Shown here piece after piece: positions 10,177-21,694 of a stretch of 64,000 nt of DNA. Origin of the DNA: Strongylocentrotus droebachiensis (Eukaryota; Echinodermata; Echinoidea; Camarodonta; Strongylocentrotidae); assembly GCA_035222895.1 (NCBI GenBank), contig JAVYIG010000093.1, positions 1 to 64,000 on the forward strand, written 5' to 3'. The translations under genes and the position numbers were made by a program. Numbering within the stretch: position 1 is the first letter of the stretch; each line of letters starts with the position of its first letter. Under the pieces are notes generated by a model, which worked only from the letters and a program-made list of their open reading frames with translations, did no database searches and was not told where the DNA came from.

Positions 10177-13100
10177 CTACATAATGGGGATGAAGACATT
10201 GGGATTGTTCTTAACACCCAATGATAGGTGTGCTCATAACTAGAATTCAGATCACCTCAGAGTCACAAGTCCTGATACATCATTGCTCCCAAAGATAACC
10301 CCCATCAACCTCTACACCCAAACCCTATGTCACCTCAAGTGATTCAGAATCTTTGCAATAAATATAAAATATGAGCGAAATGTCATGAAGTACCAACATA
10401 ATCTATTCACATTCTTCCAATCCAATCCTCTTGATCATAACAAAACCTTGATCTTCAACCAGAGTTAGCTTGAATCTACAGAGACCGGTGCATGGAAAGT
10501 CAGGAAACTTCCAAACTGCATTACAGCATCTCTCTCTCAAACTTTCCCCTTTCCCCTATAGTTACCTCCTCTCAACCCAAGTCTAGTAGCCTCCTCTACA
10601 TGCACATATATAGTTAAATATCTTACCTTTCCGGGTCAAACTTCTCTGGATCGGGCCAGATTGCAGGGTCACGATGGATGGCAAAGACAGGGAAAAAGAC
10701 TTGACTATCTTTAGGGATGGTGAGGCCATTGCAGACATGGGTTTCATTACATTGTCGTTCAACTCTGAAATATGAATAGAGGTAATGCAGGTATAGTGGA
10801 TACATCAATAGACTAGAGAGCACAAGTTACAGGGTTCAATTGCCTGCAATGGCACTAATGTCCTGTGGCAAAACAATATTCTGAGTAATGTACATTTACC
10901 ACACCCCACCCAGGTGTAATAACTGGCTACCTTGAAGGAGCTATCCAATTTCCATTTTGCCAACTATACAGTACTACTGCTCTGTTACCTTGACTTTGTA
11001 GATTTAATCATAGTTTAATTCTCCAGGCAGTTTATATTTTTCTATAATCAAGTAAGCAATACTCACATAACGGCTGCAGGATAGAGCCGAAGAATCTCAC
11101 AAACAACGTTGTCCAGATAGGACATCTTTGCAATGGAGTTATAGCCAACGTCGTCTCTAGTCGGGGTTTCGTTATCAATTTCTTCAATGAGTTTGTCTTG
11201 AACCTCAGGATTAGTAGCCAGGGAATAGGTCTGGAAACCAAGCGTTGTGTTGATGGTTGCATACCCAGCCAGAAAGAAGATTATAGCCTAGTAAATGCAA
11301 AAGAGAGAGCTAACATACACTATTTTGCATTTAAGTGCCAATTTTAGGAGTTTCTATGTGTCGTAGTTCACTCACAGCAGACTAGGTAGAATTCCAAATT
11401 ACTGTATATCAAGAAAAATCTCACAAAGCAAAAAGTACTTAGAACAACTGAGTGCATGGCCAAATATATTTATATAGAGAGCATAACAATTTGGTTGGGA
11501 GAGCGATTTATTTAGATAAACGTTCCTGCCAGGATGGAATCTTCCAAGTACATTACGTAAGACCGGTCAGTTATAAAACCAAACAGAAGGAGTAATCATT
11601 TTGCCATATGGGAGAACTTAACTGGCAGATATCGTGTAATCCCCCCCCCTAGAAACTCACTATGATCTGACTGTAAAAGACAATTGGAAGGACAGTCAGA
11701 AGATATCTTTGGTATGTCAAAAGTAGAAAAATATATTGAAACATGACTGACTTGATAATATATAAACATGCTAAAAATGGGAAAAGGATTTTTCTGAAAG
11801 AATTTGTATGGACTACCGGTATAGAATATTGATGGAGAATAGCATGATACAATCATACCTGTCCGTGTATCTCATCCTTTGTCAGAGTTGTCTTCTTACT
11901 CTTCTTCAAATCAAAGTAGCTTTTGTTGTCCTGGTCTTCAATCAAAGCATGGAGATCACCTTCTACTTTCTCGTCCTGTGGTTTCTCTTCTATCATCTCC
12001 TTCTCTGATTCGTTCTCCTGCGCTGCATTCAACATGAGCTGAAGGAAGTCTTTCTTCTATTAATAGGACATAGCATAATTCAAGGAAAATAATGGTGAGA
12101 ATATAATAAGTTCATATCATATTATTGTTGATATGAGGAAAGCACTGGAAGTACCTGGGCTATATTCAATACGTGGATGAAGCCAGTATTTGCTTAGCAT
12201 TGGTACGGCTAAGTAAAATGACTTATTTCATATACAAACCACATAGAAGCATTTTTACTTTAGCAAGCTGACTTTAAGGCAAAATACTTAATGATTAGCA
12301 TCGTGATGTCACATGGTCGATCCAATATAATTCAGAATTAATGCACCATAAATGAATGCTAATATAATTGTGCACAGCTTTAATGACTGCATATGAAACA
12401 AATTAAACAAATATGCTGTTTCAAGTTAAAGTACACAGCCATTAAAACACTTTTTACGGAACAAAACCCATTCTATCATGGACGTGTACATATATCAAGA
12501 GGCATTCAGTCCTTTACAAGCTATAATGATAATAACAATATTCAGTTTTGTATAGCGCTTAATACATCAACGATGTGTCTAAGCGCTTTACAGATATATC
12601 ATACAACTAGATACCTTTGAGCCCCCACTCTCCTTGCGAGCAGCAATAGCTTGATCAACCACAGATATGAAAAAGCTCGAAACTTTAGGTGACATTGTGC
12701 TGACTTTATAGTAATCCATTATTTTGCCAATTCTAGGGAATGTTGCTGAAAAAAAAAAAAAACACCAAGGGATCACTATCATGATTAAAACGGAAGCAAT
12801 ATCTACAGCATTCAAGTTTGAATGATAACACTCAATTCAACTGTTAGTAATTTTAAATATTTCTATGTGCTCCAAAAAAAGAAAATGTTTGGAATATGAA
12901 AAATGCACCCCATGGCAATAACTTGTCATTATAAAGGAACTTTGAATATGATGGCACATCTACCGCGGATGACCAGTGATCGATTCAAAGTAAATTATTC
13001 ACCCATCCCTTTTTTTTCTTCACAATACAGAGTATAATCTGTAATCACCAAAGTTATACCCTCAATTTAGCATAAAATATACCAAATAGAATTCATTAAG

Positions 13101-14762
13101 GCAATGTTACTTGAAATAACAAAAAAAGAAATCTAATGATAAAGAAAATCTATCATAAGCTTAACAAATGCGGGGTACTAAATCATATTTGATTGCAATA
13201 GGATGCATGATGAATATGAATGAAAATCAGGTGCTCTGTCTTAGAGGATAAGGGTGTCAACATTGACTACACAAGGTCTTTTGTGTATTGTACCATGTGT
13301 TCTAGGACAAAAACAATGATGATCCCATTATAGTGATCATCTAACATTTTCTTTTGATTTCAATAGTTCATTACATTAAAGAATGAGCTATTCATAGTCA
13401 ATATACTTTTCATCCCAGCTGAAATTGGTTTAATTACGATGCTATTTCAACTCACCAGCAATCAGAAACTTCAGAGAGAACCTGCATGTTCTTCATCAAG
13501 TCCTTAGCATGGATGACAAACGGATCACTGGGGTCGCTCTGTGAATCTACTTGTATTCCAAATGCACACTTGGCAATTCCATCCATTGTGAAAGCTTCAA
13601 ATAAACTAGAGAAAGAACAAAATTGGGAAAGTGAGAAACCATACTTAATTTTATAGGGACAACTTGGTTATGGCAAGTTGCAATATGACTTATGATTTGT
13701 CATGACCTGTCATTATCTGATACTTGGACTATATGTATGTCTGGCTAGTGGATGACAGGTGTGTTGAATTGTGTCAAGCCCTCCAAATGTATCACCAATT
13801 TCTCAAACTGGCCAGTTGAGCTACATGTAGTTCTGAGTCCAGCTACACACACATAGAGCTAAACAGAGTATCAATATCATCAAAGTTTGTTTAGACTTGA
13901 CCATTAAAGAATCACAAACTCTTCATTTCACCTTATAGGCTTAAAAAAAACAAAGAAAAACAAACTACTCGTTCTATTAAGGATTTGGTGCTGTTTGGAA
14001 GCATAATATGCAACAAAAGAGTTCATTTTCAAAAGAGATTATTCTAGACTATTCAAGGTTTCACATTATAGTGATTTATCATGAGCTTACCCAAATACTT
14101 TCACCTTGCCCTCCTTCTCCTGAATCGCTCCAAAGTTTTTCACCAAAGTGTCACTGGATTCATTGAGTAATCCCGACAGCTGCATGATGGAATTCACAAA
14201 GAAAAAAGGTACGCAATATAAAGGATGTTTTACAGATCTATATGCCACGATCATAAAATAAAACTACCTCGACTTCCAATAGTCATGGCTTCCATTTCCT
14301 CATACATGATATAAACATTTTCCACAAAATTCAGATGAATAATGCACTGCACAAATTGACCTTGAGTCATTTTCTTTTTCAAAATCAGAGGCAGGAGTTG
14401 GGTCTGAAAAAACCCTATAATTTGCCTTTTCCCATTTGTTATATTAATAAAAAGTATTAGAAATAAAATATCATGTGATATGACAATTGACTAATGTTTC
14501 TTATATTTTATTCCTAATTGATGACCACAAAAACTTTCGAAACAGTTTCTGTACAGACAGACGTAGGCTATGAATATTTCTGTATCAGATACGCTTTACA
14601 TCAGATTTTCGTTGTACCATATTATGTTATTCCATGAAAAGATACCTGTTTCATCTTGACTGCGCTGAAGGTTAGTGTAATGACATTTCTCACATCCTTC
14701 CAGTGCTGATCTTTTAGGCTTGTTACTGCCTTGTCAAATGGCCGAGACTTCAACACAAATGT
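10014..14762 (-). CDS. Cytochrome P450, CYP3 clan (partial, with a frameshift)
   Basis: Haem-thiolate monooxygenase, expected to be anchored in the ER and to oxidise lipophilic substrates. Eight exons read on the minus strand: 14646-14762, 14091-14179, 13456-13605, 12615-12745, 11859-12056, 11067-11287, 10627-10764 and 10014-10176. All introns are GT-AG and all phases join except in exon 13456-13605. About 400 of roughly 500 residues are present. Visible landmarks are the helix-C WKDVR, the I-helix AGYATINTT, the ExxR motif EILR, the PERF region and the haem loop FGAGPRNCIG followed by MRFALMEIK. Exon boundaries match my recollection of vertebrate CYP3A genes, and parts also recall thromboxane synthase (CYP5), from the same clan. 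The N-terminal anchor exons and the last exon after PETQ are not found. Exon 13456-13605 carries one surplus base, and the usual acidic residue of the I-helix is Ala, so the locus could be a pseudogene, an assembly error or an atypical enzyme. Confidence 0.92.
10627..10764 (-). CDS. P450 exon: K-helix to PERF
   Basis: 138 nt in phase 2-2. Reads VERQCNETHVCNGLTIPKD and ends HRDPAIWPDPEKFDPER, with F completed in the next exon. Confidence 0.92.
10820..10945 (+). mobile_element. SINE fragment in a P450 intron
   Basis: A B-box-like GGGTTCAATTGC, then CACTAATGTCCTGTGGC and CACCCAGGTG, the order seen in the SINEs at 4243 and 45284. Confidence 0.55.
11067..11287 (-). CDS. P450 exon: I-helix to ExxR
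   Basis: 221 nt in phase 0-2. Starts AIIFFLAGYATINTTLGF and ends CEILRLYPAAV. The oxygen-activation motif normally has an acidic residue before Thr (AGxE/DT); here the codon is GCA, Ala. EILR is the ExxR pair partner. Donor AT|GTGAGT. Confidence 0.9.
11859..12056 (-). CDS. P450 exon: variable H region
   Basis: 198 nt, 66 codons, phase 0-0. Starts KKDFLQLMLNAAQ, the conserved DFLQLM block, then a highly charged stretch rich in E and K before DEIHGQ. The charged linker is longer than I recall for vertebrate CYP3A. Confidence 0.88.
12510..12600 (-). mobile_element. SINE-like 3' tail (AGCGCT motif)
   Basis: On the minus strand TAAAGCGCTTAGACAC...TTAAGCGCTATACA ends in ATTATCATTAT repeats, a common SINE-tail arrangement. 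The head is not visible. Confidence 0.4.
12615..12745 (-). CDS. P450 exon: helix F-G region
   Basis: 131 nt in phase 1-0, reading TFPRIGKIMDYYKVSTMSP and ending ARKESGGSK. The acceptor follows a 14-base T run (minus strand). Confidence 0.88.
13456..13605 (-). CDS. P450 exon with +1 frameshift
   Basis: 150 nt; 149 would keep phase. The first part reads LFEAFTMDGIAKCAFGIQVD up to KNMQ. After CAG at about 13482 the family-like reading FSLKFLIA needs the frame one base later, and only that frame joins the next exon (G|CA). Donor GCTG|GTGAG. One extra G in CAGG explains it. Confidence 0.85.
14091..14179 (-). CDS. P450 exon: helices C-D
   Basis: 89 nt in phase 0-2, starting LSGLLNESSDTLVKNF and ending KVKVFG. 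Acceptor ATGCAG, donor TTTGG|GTAAGC. The last two bases join the T at 13605 to complete Gly. Confidence 0.88.
14646..14762 (-). CDS. P450 exon: helix C
   Basis: 117 nt in phase 0-0, reading TFVLKSRPFDKAVTSL and then DQHWKDVRN. W-K-x-x-R is the helix-C motif whose Trp and Arg contact the haem propionates. Acceptor TTTCAG, donor CAG|GTATC. No upstream exon was identified between 14763 and 15660. Confidence 0.9.
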
Positions 14763-15250
14763 CTGAAAGAAGAAACATGAATCATTTTAAGATGGAATTA
14801 TCCAAATATTAAATCAATGACATCATCAAGCTAATTCATTAGTTTTGTAATCCAAGCAATATATTACCAAATGATGATTCTCCATGCAATGACTGCGAAG
14901 CAGACTGAATAACTCCTATACCAAAAAAAAATCCATTTAGACCGCGGGCCATAGATCAAATATGTGGCTTATTTTTCATTTTCGTGCCTCAACTCTTGTA
15001 TATACCTAAATTTTTGTTACTCAATAGAACAAAAATCATTGAATAAAAATTGATAACTCGTCAGTGCAATAAGTTGCACATTAATTAATTATGCTAATTT
15101 AAAAAAGTTGCAGCGCCCTCTTGTGTTCAAATCTTGAGATCTGTGTTGTGCTAATGGGTTCCACAGGATTTTATTGGACTTGGAGGTTTTGTTTCACCCA
15201 GGGAATAACACCCAAGTCTGTCTTGGAATGGTTGGTGTTATATTTTTCTT
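14763..15250. other. P450 5' side, no exon identified
   Basis: The missing N-terminal P450 exons were sought here on the minus strand without success. A 48-nt open block near 14866-14913 with splice-like borders does not resemble any P450. Confidence 0.5.
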
Positions 15251-15257
15251 TATTTAA

Positions 15258-15451
15258 AGGTTAAGTCCATCCTAACAAATATTTTAGTTTAAATAAAGTC
15301 AGAAAAATGAAAGGAAGACGACAGTGAAAGTTTTCAGCAAGTTTTGAAAGTAAGCAAGTTATCAATTTTTGAAGGTGTGATTAATGAAACACAACTCGAC
15401 AACTCCACAATGTAACTTTTTTCTGCTTCTATTCAGGATGGACTTCCCCCT
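15258..15451. mobile_element. TTAA-type MITE
   Basis: Ends AGGTTAAGTCCATCC and, inverted, AGGGGGAAGTCCATCC. Flanked by TTAA (15254-15257) and a one-base variant TTGA (15452-15455). Confidence 0.65.
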
Positions 15452-15659
15452 TTGATTAAACAACAAACAAAAACAATCTTGAAAATAAATAGAGATAAAT
15501 AAAGAGAGAGATTAATAGAGAGGGGAGAGAAGTGGAAAAGAGGGGGGGGGGGTCAGGAGAAAATGGGGACTTTGGTAGACTGTGGTACTTTTATTTATGT
15601 ATTTATTTATTTTTGTTTTTATTTGTTTGGGGGGATATCAATGTGTGCACATGAGGATG

Positions 15660-16000
15660 CACATCTTTTAGGCGTCACGTCAAAAATGTCTTAGCATGCT
15701 GCATGCCGGTGGCACGCCCGGGCATGCCTCTATTGTTCTCGGAATGCTGTCTGCAGTCGACATGCCTACATCCTGTTCGCTGTAAGCTACAATGCCAGTC
15801 CCGTGTGGCATGGCGTGACGCCATACCTGTCGCGTACAGCATGGCCTCGTTGTTTATTCTAATCCACCATGCTGCTCGCGGGTTACTTGCACGCCGCTTG
15901 TACATATAATCTGTCATGAATCTCGCGTACGGCATGACCTCCTTGTCTACCGAAACCCATCATGCTGCTCGCGACCGGCCGCATTTCCCATCTTGTACAT
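15660..16000. repeat. GCATGC-rich dispersed repeat, copy 1
   Basis: Contains ACGTCAAAAATGTCTTAGCA and many CATGC/GCATG words. Related copies, several inverted, lie at about 37480-37808, 55140-55245, 58390-58530 and 61455-61590. Confidence 0.7.
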
Positions 16001-16199
16001 TAATAATAATCAACCACACCCGTTGTGACTTGTTGCACTTTTAATCTCGATTGTAAAAGCCTTTTTTTTAGTTTCGAAAGAGAGAGCGGTGTCGTCATTT
16101 CGAAAGCGTATAGGGTTCATGAATCGACGATTTGTATTTCCGAAAATAAATCGGGGTTTGTAATTCCTTTTAATAAATAGGATCATCCGTATTAAAAGC

Positions 16200-16830
16200 A
16201 AAGGAATTATTTGTTATTTAGAGCGACGTGACTAGATTCATTAAGACGGACTGAAGTACTGACGATGATCGTTCGTAAAGAAATTATTTGTCACTCAATT
16301 CGACCCGCCTCCGATTGAACTCTTAAACATCAACGCAACAATTAAAAGTAGTCGTGACGGCGCGATGTCCGTACATGTACGATCAGCGGTGGGTAACGAA
16401 TATCGCTTGTTATTCTAGCCGACCTGCCTCTGATGGATCGATTCAACCCAATTCTTCAAGAAGTCCTGACGCACTTACGATACTCATTATGTATTAGTTG
16501 TCATTCAAATCGACCCACATCCATTATTGATTGACGCAATGAAAATGTTCAAGTACGGTCTGACGTATGTAATACGATACTCGTTAGGTAAAGAAATTAG
16601 TTTTAATTGAATCAACCTGCTTGCGAGTGATTGACGTAACGATACTTTTGAAGACGGCGCGACGTCCTTACGATCCTCGTTTGTAAAATAAATTACTGTT
16701 TTTTTTTTCAATTCGACTTTATATCTGATTGGTTGACGCAATGACCTTCTTCATTGATGACGCAACTCAATTCTTCAAGGGGGCCTGACGTACTTACGAC
16801 CATCGGTAGATAAAGAAAAATGTAATATAA
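16200..16830. repeat. Old tandem repeat, about 95-130 bp period
   Basis: Six diverged units share ACGATnnTCGTT, GTAAAGAAATTA, TCAATTCGACCCGCCTC, GATTGACGCAA and GACGTACTTACG in that order. Unit marks lie near 16262, 16380, 16477, 16571, 16669 and 16797. Confidence 0.7.
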
Positions 16831-16904
16831 GAAGATCGTGTAGATATATAGAGAGGAAATAAAAGATTGGAGAGAGAAAGAGATGTGTAGAGAGGAGACA
16901 TAGA

Positions 16905-17141
16905 CAGGGGCGGATCCAGCCGGCGGCAGGGGAGGGGGCCCAATCCGTGAGAAAATATTTAGGAGGGGGGAGCACAATTTTTTGGGGCCCTCGCAAATTT
17001 GAAAAGTCGCACCCCCCCCCCTTAAACGCCAGGAGAGGGGGCCATCTTTCTCCAAAAGGGTAAAATGAACTTGTTCTAACACGTTTTTTTCCCAGGGGAG
17101 GGGCCCGACCCTCTCCCCCCCCCCCCCTGGATCCGCCACTG
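16905..17141. mobile_element. hAT-like MITE, array copy 1
   Basis: Ends CAGGGGCGGATCCAGCC and CTGGATCCGCCACTG. Flanking octamers GACATAGA (16897-16904) and GAAATAGA (17142-17149) match at 7 of 8 bases. Confidence 0.8.
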
Positions 17142-17400
17142 GAAATAGACGCAGAGAGGTAATAAAAGAAGCTCGTAGATAGAGATGGGGAGGGGGTGTC
17201 GAGAGAAAATAAATAAGATAGAGCAAGAGAGAGACGAAGAGATCGTATATATATAGAGAGGGGAGATGTAGAGAGGAAATAGATAAGACAGAGATATTGA
17301 GTGGAAATAAAAGAAGATAGAGAGAGAGAGAGGAAATAAAAGAAAGTCGTATAGAGAGAGATGTATAGAGAGGAAAAAAAGGAGAAGATAGAGACATAGA

Positions 17401-17652
17401 CAGGGGCGGATCCAGCCGGCGGCAGGGGAGGGGGCCCAATCCGTGAGAAAATATTTAGGGGGGGGGGTAGTGAGCACAATTTTGTTTGGGGGCCCTCGCA
17501 AATTTGAAAAGTCGCACCCCCCCCCCCTTGAGCGCCAGGGGAGGGGGCCATCTCCCCCCTAAAAAGTTAAATGAACTTGTTTTATCACGTTTTTTTTTTC
17601 CCAGGGGAGGGGCCCGACCCCCCCCCCCCCCCCCCCCCTGGATCCGCCACTG
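17401..17652. mobile_element. hAT-like MITE, array copy 2
   Basis: Same ends and the same flanking octamers as copy 1, so it was copied with its flanks and not inserted anew. Confidence 0.8.
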
Positions 17653-17832
17653 GAAATAGACGCAGAGAGGTAATAAAAGAAGCTCGTAGATAGAGATGGG
17701 GAGGGGGACGGTGTCGAGACGAAATAAAGAAGATAGAGCAAGAGAGAGACGTAGAGAAGATCGTATATAGAGAGGGGAGATGTAGAGAGGAAATAGAGAA
17801 GACAGAGATATTGAGTGGAAATAAAAGAAGAT

Positions 17833-17864
<32 letters not shown>

Positions 17865-17933
17865 TAAATAAAAGAAGGTCGTATAGAGAGAGACGTATAG
17901 AGAGGAAATAAAAGGAGAAGATAGAGACATAGA

Positions 17934-18105
17934 CAGGGGCGGATCCAGCCGGCGGCAGGGGAGGGGGCCCAATTCGTGAGAAAATATTTAGGGGGGGTAG
18001 TGAGCACAATTTTGTTTTGGGGCCCTCGAAAATTTGAAAAATTGCATGCCCCCCCCCCCCCCTTGAGCGCAAGGGGAGGGGGCCATCTCTCCCCCCCCCC
18101 CCCCA
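17934..18105. mobile_element. hAT-like MITE, array copy 3 (3'-truncated)
   Basis: The left end and left flank match copies 1 and 2. The sequence leaves the element within the final C run at about 18090-18105. Confidence 0.75.
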
Positions 18106-18559
18106 GAAGACAGAGATATTGGGTGGAAATAAAAGAAGATAGAGAGAGAGGAAATAAAAGATCGAAGACAGAGAGAGAGAGATATAGAGAGGAAATATAA
18201 GAAGGTCATATAGATATAGAGAGGAATTAAAAGGATAAGATTGGAGAGATAAATAGATGTGTAGAGAGGAAATAAACAAGGTAGAGAGAGATAATGTATA
18301 GAGAGAGAGAGAGAGAGAGAGAGGGGAAACAAAAGAAGGTCGTATAGAGAGATATAGAGAGCAAATAAGAGATTGAAAATTAAAAGAGAAGATAGAGATG
18401 GGGCTGTGGAGAGGAAATAAAGAAGATAGAGCAAGAAAGAGAGACGTAGAGAGGTATTCAATAAAAGATCGTTTATATATAGAGAGAGAGAGAGAGGTAG
18501 AGAGGAAATAAAAAGAGATCGTAGATAGAAAGAGAGAGAGTGAGAAAGATGGGGAGAAG

Positions 18560-20914
18560 CTTAACTTTGAGCTGATTATGAGCTATAAACATTTTATTCG
18601 TGTTAATTTAAAAGTCAAGTGCTTAACTTTGAGCTGATTATGAGCTATAAACATTGTATTCGTGTTGATTTAAAAGTGAGCATATAATGTACAAGACACC
18701 TCATCCAAGAAGATATGTTTTGAGGGTTTTTGCCTCACCTACATGCAATTATATATTTTAGTCGGCTTATAATATACCGTATAGAGGTACCAATGGAATC
18801 TCGGACATTCAACGTTGCCTTTGCCCAACCCGCCGGCCTATACTGGGGCATTATTGATTGGAGGTCACGAACAATACATGGGACACCACGTGCCCTTTGT
18901 TCTTCGACCCCCCCCCCCCCCCTCCCCCATTCACCTCTATTAAACGAATAAACTAGCCTTTCACGCTATGGCTACGTTGCTTTCACATATTATGCGCTAT
19001 ATTAGTGATTGTGATAGATATCTGAGCAAAAGAATCGAAAATAGATAACAAAAAGGTCTTCAAAAGGAAAACAAGAACAACACAATCATATTGCTAGTTC
19101 ATAGTTTAAGTTCACACAAATGCAAGCGAATGAAGATAAATAACATAGTTAGAGTTCAGAAATAAACAATATGGAATTAAAAAATAGGAGAAAAAGAAAG
19201 ACGAAGGAGATAAATGAAATCAAAAGTAAAAGAAAAGGATCGTGGGAGGAAATTTAGTAAAACAATCAAGTAACATGAAAATATGATGAACAAACAATAA
19301 CCAAGGGTCTATCAAAGTTTTGTCTCCAGATATTATTTTCTATTAAAGCTTGATAAAGAATGACTTTTTTCCCAAAAAACTGAAGACGATTCCACAGCTT
19401 TGGATCACTTTATGTATTATGGTTCGATAAAGAACGTATTAAATAAAATGTTGGTATCCGAATGTGAGTGGATGCTAGGTGGAGTATATAATGATAGGTG
19501 CAACAAAACAATATATCCTGAGAACAATCATTTGAAAACTTGGAAGCCCGGCGCAAATTGCGAAAATAAGAGAACATAACATTTGCTATATAATTGCAAC
19601 ATATGCAGGCCTATATCTGGAACTACACCGATTCATTAGTTAGAAAGATATAGAGGCACATTAGCCACATTTACGATTATGACCATAATAATATCTACTT
19701 TTTCATCAACATTACATGTTTATCTAGTTTCATTGAAGTAAATGCATTATATTATGTGTGTGAAATGTTCACTGCCAATCATTTGACAGAAGAGCAATGC
19801 TACATTTAGTAGCCCATGTATTCCGTCTTTCCATCAAATACTATATTCGTCCATGATCTTCAGTTCATAGCGTTAACGGCTTGTATCACATAGTTTAAAA
19901 GCCATACCAAATGCTCTCTTCACTTTTGTCATTCCCATCGTTTATCCCAGGCCGCCGATCCAGTAGCGCGTTCCAATTATAGTGTACGTAATAATAGAGG
20001 TATTAAGAATTTGGCATCTCGGACATTCAATGTTGGCTTTGTCCCCGCCCGCCGGTTTGTTGAGGGACGTTTTAAACAGAAATGTATTGAATGGATGTCA
20101 CGAATAATACGCGGGTCTTCGACACCCCCTCCCCTCCCCCTTCCCCCGCTCTATTTACTACACACGCCTTTCATGCTATGACTACGTTGCGTTCATATAT
20201 TATGCGCCATGTTATGTTAGTGATTGTGATAGATTCTGAGCGAAATAATCGAAATTAGATAATGACAAAAAAGTATTAAACAGTGAAACAACAACAACAA
20301 CATTATATTGCTTGTTTATAGTTTAAGTTGACATAAATGCAAGGGAATTAGGAAGATGGGTTACATATTTACTACTTCAGAAATAATCAATATGAAATGA
20401 AACAAAACGAGTGATCGAGAGGGAAGAAAAGCTAGAGAGTGGAAAAGAGAGAGGATCAGGAGATGAATTAACCCAAACATTAATACACTGGAAAACCACT
20501 AAACACAAATACCTTTCTGTAATACTTTATAAACTCTTAAACACGCAAACGCTGATTTTGAATTCCATTTGATCATTTGTTACCCCAGAAACCAATACAA
20601 AATATTTCCCCAAAGATTATAAACATACAACCCACTTTAGACATAAAGAACGTACTCGAGAGCCGATTAAAATATGTAATTATAATTGAGACATTAATCC
20701 CTTAAAACGTAAATACATGTACAGGAACGGGGTGTATTACAAATCCCTTAACATAGTTCTCTTATTTATAAACACTTACACACGATATAAAACAATTATC
20801 ACGTGTTTATTATCACTCATACGTGCTTAACTTCGAGCTGATTTTGAGCTATAAACATGTTATTGGTGTTCATAAAGTACGATACACCTCATCCAAGTAG
20901 ATAACTGCTGGCCT
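18560..20914. repeat. Repeat family R, first partial units
   Basis: Segments in order: CTTAACTTTGAGCTGATTAT; GAGGGTTTTTGCCTCAC; TCGGCTTATAATAT; TTGCCTTTGCCCAACC; CACGAACAATACATGG; a C run; TTTCACGCTATGGCTACG; ATTATGCGC. The order repeats from about 19980 and again up to 33.4 kb. Nothing coding was found between 19330 and 19980. Confidence 0.75.
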
Positions 20915-21059
20915 GTTTATCGATGATAAATGTCCTGGAAAATACATACAAATTATTTGTGTTCATTACTATCAAGAAATGCTGGTGTTATATACAAACT
21001 GAAACCTATGTTCCCAACATATGTATTGCAAATGTTGTACTCCACTTTAATGTTGCCCT

Positions 21060-21349
21060 CAGGGGCGTACGCAGGATTTTTTCAAGGGTTTTTTTTTTAA
21101 ATCGGGCCCAAAATTTCGCAACGAAATCGCGCCGGCCGAAAAGTCGCTCAGTCGAGGGGAGGGGGGGGGGGAGGGGGGGGGGGGAGGGGGTAAGCGGACA
21201 TTTCTTTCTTTTTTTGGAGTAAAAAAAAAATCGCAACGACTCAGCCAGCCGCTGAATAAGCGGGGTGGGGGGGGGGGGGGGGTTACACACATAAAAATAC
21301 CAAAGGGGGGTTTAACCCCCAACTCCCCCCCCCCCTGCGTACGCCCCTG
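21060..21349. mobile_element. hAT-like MITE inserted in the LINE
   Basis: Ends CAGGGGCGTACGCAGG and CCTGCGTACGCCCCTG, with perfect 8-bp duplications GTTGCCCT at 21052-21059 and 21350-21357. Removing the element plus one duplication restores the LINE reading frame across LPYLNYG. Confidence 0.92.
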
Positions 21350-21694
21350 GTTGCCCTACTTGAACTATGGTATTCTTGCCTGGGGTAGTTCATTGAAACT
21401 TCAACTGGACAAAATCCTGGTTCTTCCAAAAAAAAGCAATACGAACAATTTGCAATGTACCTATTCGTACTCACTCGAGCCCTCTTTTCTTTAATACTAA
21501 AATACTGAGAGTTCGGGATATTTTTAATTACAATTAGGCTGCCTCATGTTTCAGCTGAATAACAACGAACTGCCCCAGGCACTATCTTATTTGTTTAAGA
21601 AAAGAAATCAAGTCCACGAATATACTACCCGACAGGCGTTTTCCTATCACCTTCCTAGCACGAGAACAAGCTTTGCTCAAAATACCTTAATATA

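Larger units (their letters stand above)
16840..18550. repeat. GA-rich tandem array carrying MITE copies
   Basis: Long runs of AGAGAGAGGAAATAAAAGAAG-type sequence. Units of about 490-535 bp repeat together with the MITE inside them. Long minus-strand open frames here are only the translation of this repeat. Confidence 0.75.

Noticed and set aside
14866-14913. Possible 48-nt P450 exon with splice-like borders
   Set aside because: The peptide (ELFSLLRSHCMENHHL) has no resemblance to the expected P450 segment before the TFVL exon.
16708-18461. Long minus-strand open frames of up to 274 codons rich in S, L and Y
   Set aside because: They are translations of GA repeats and of the MITE copies; the same peptide recurs in each unit and no domain is present.
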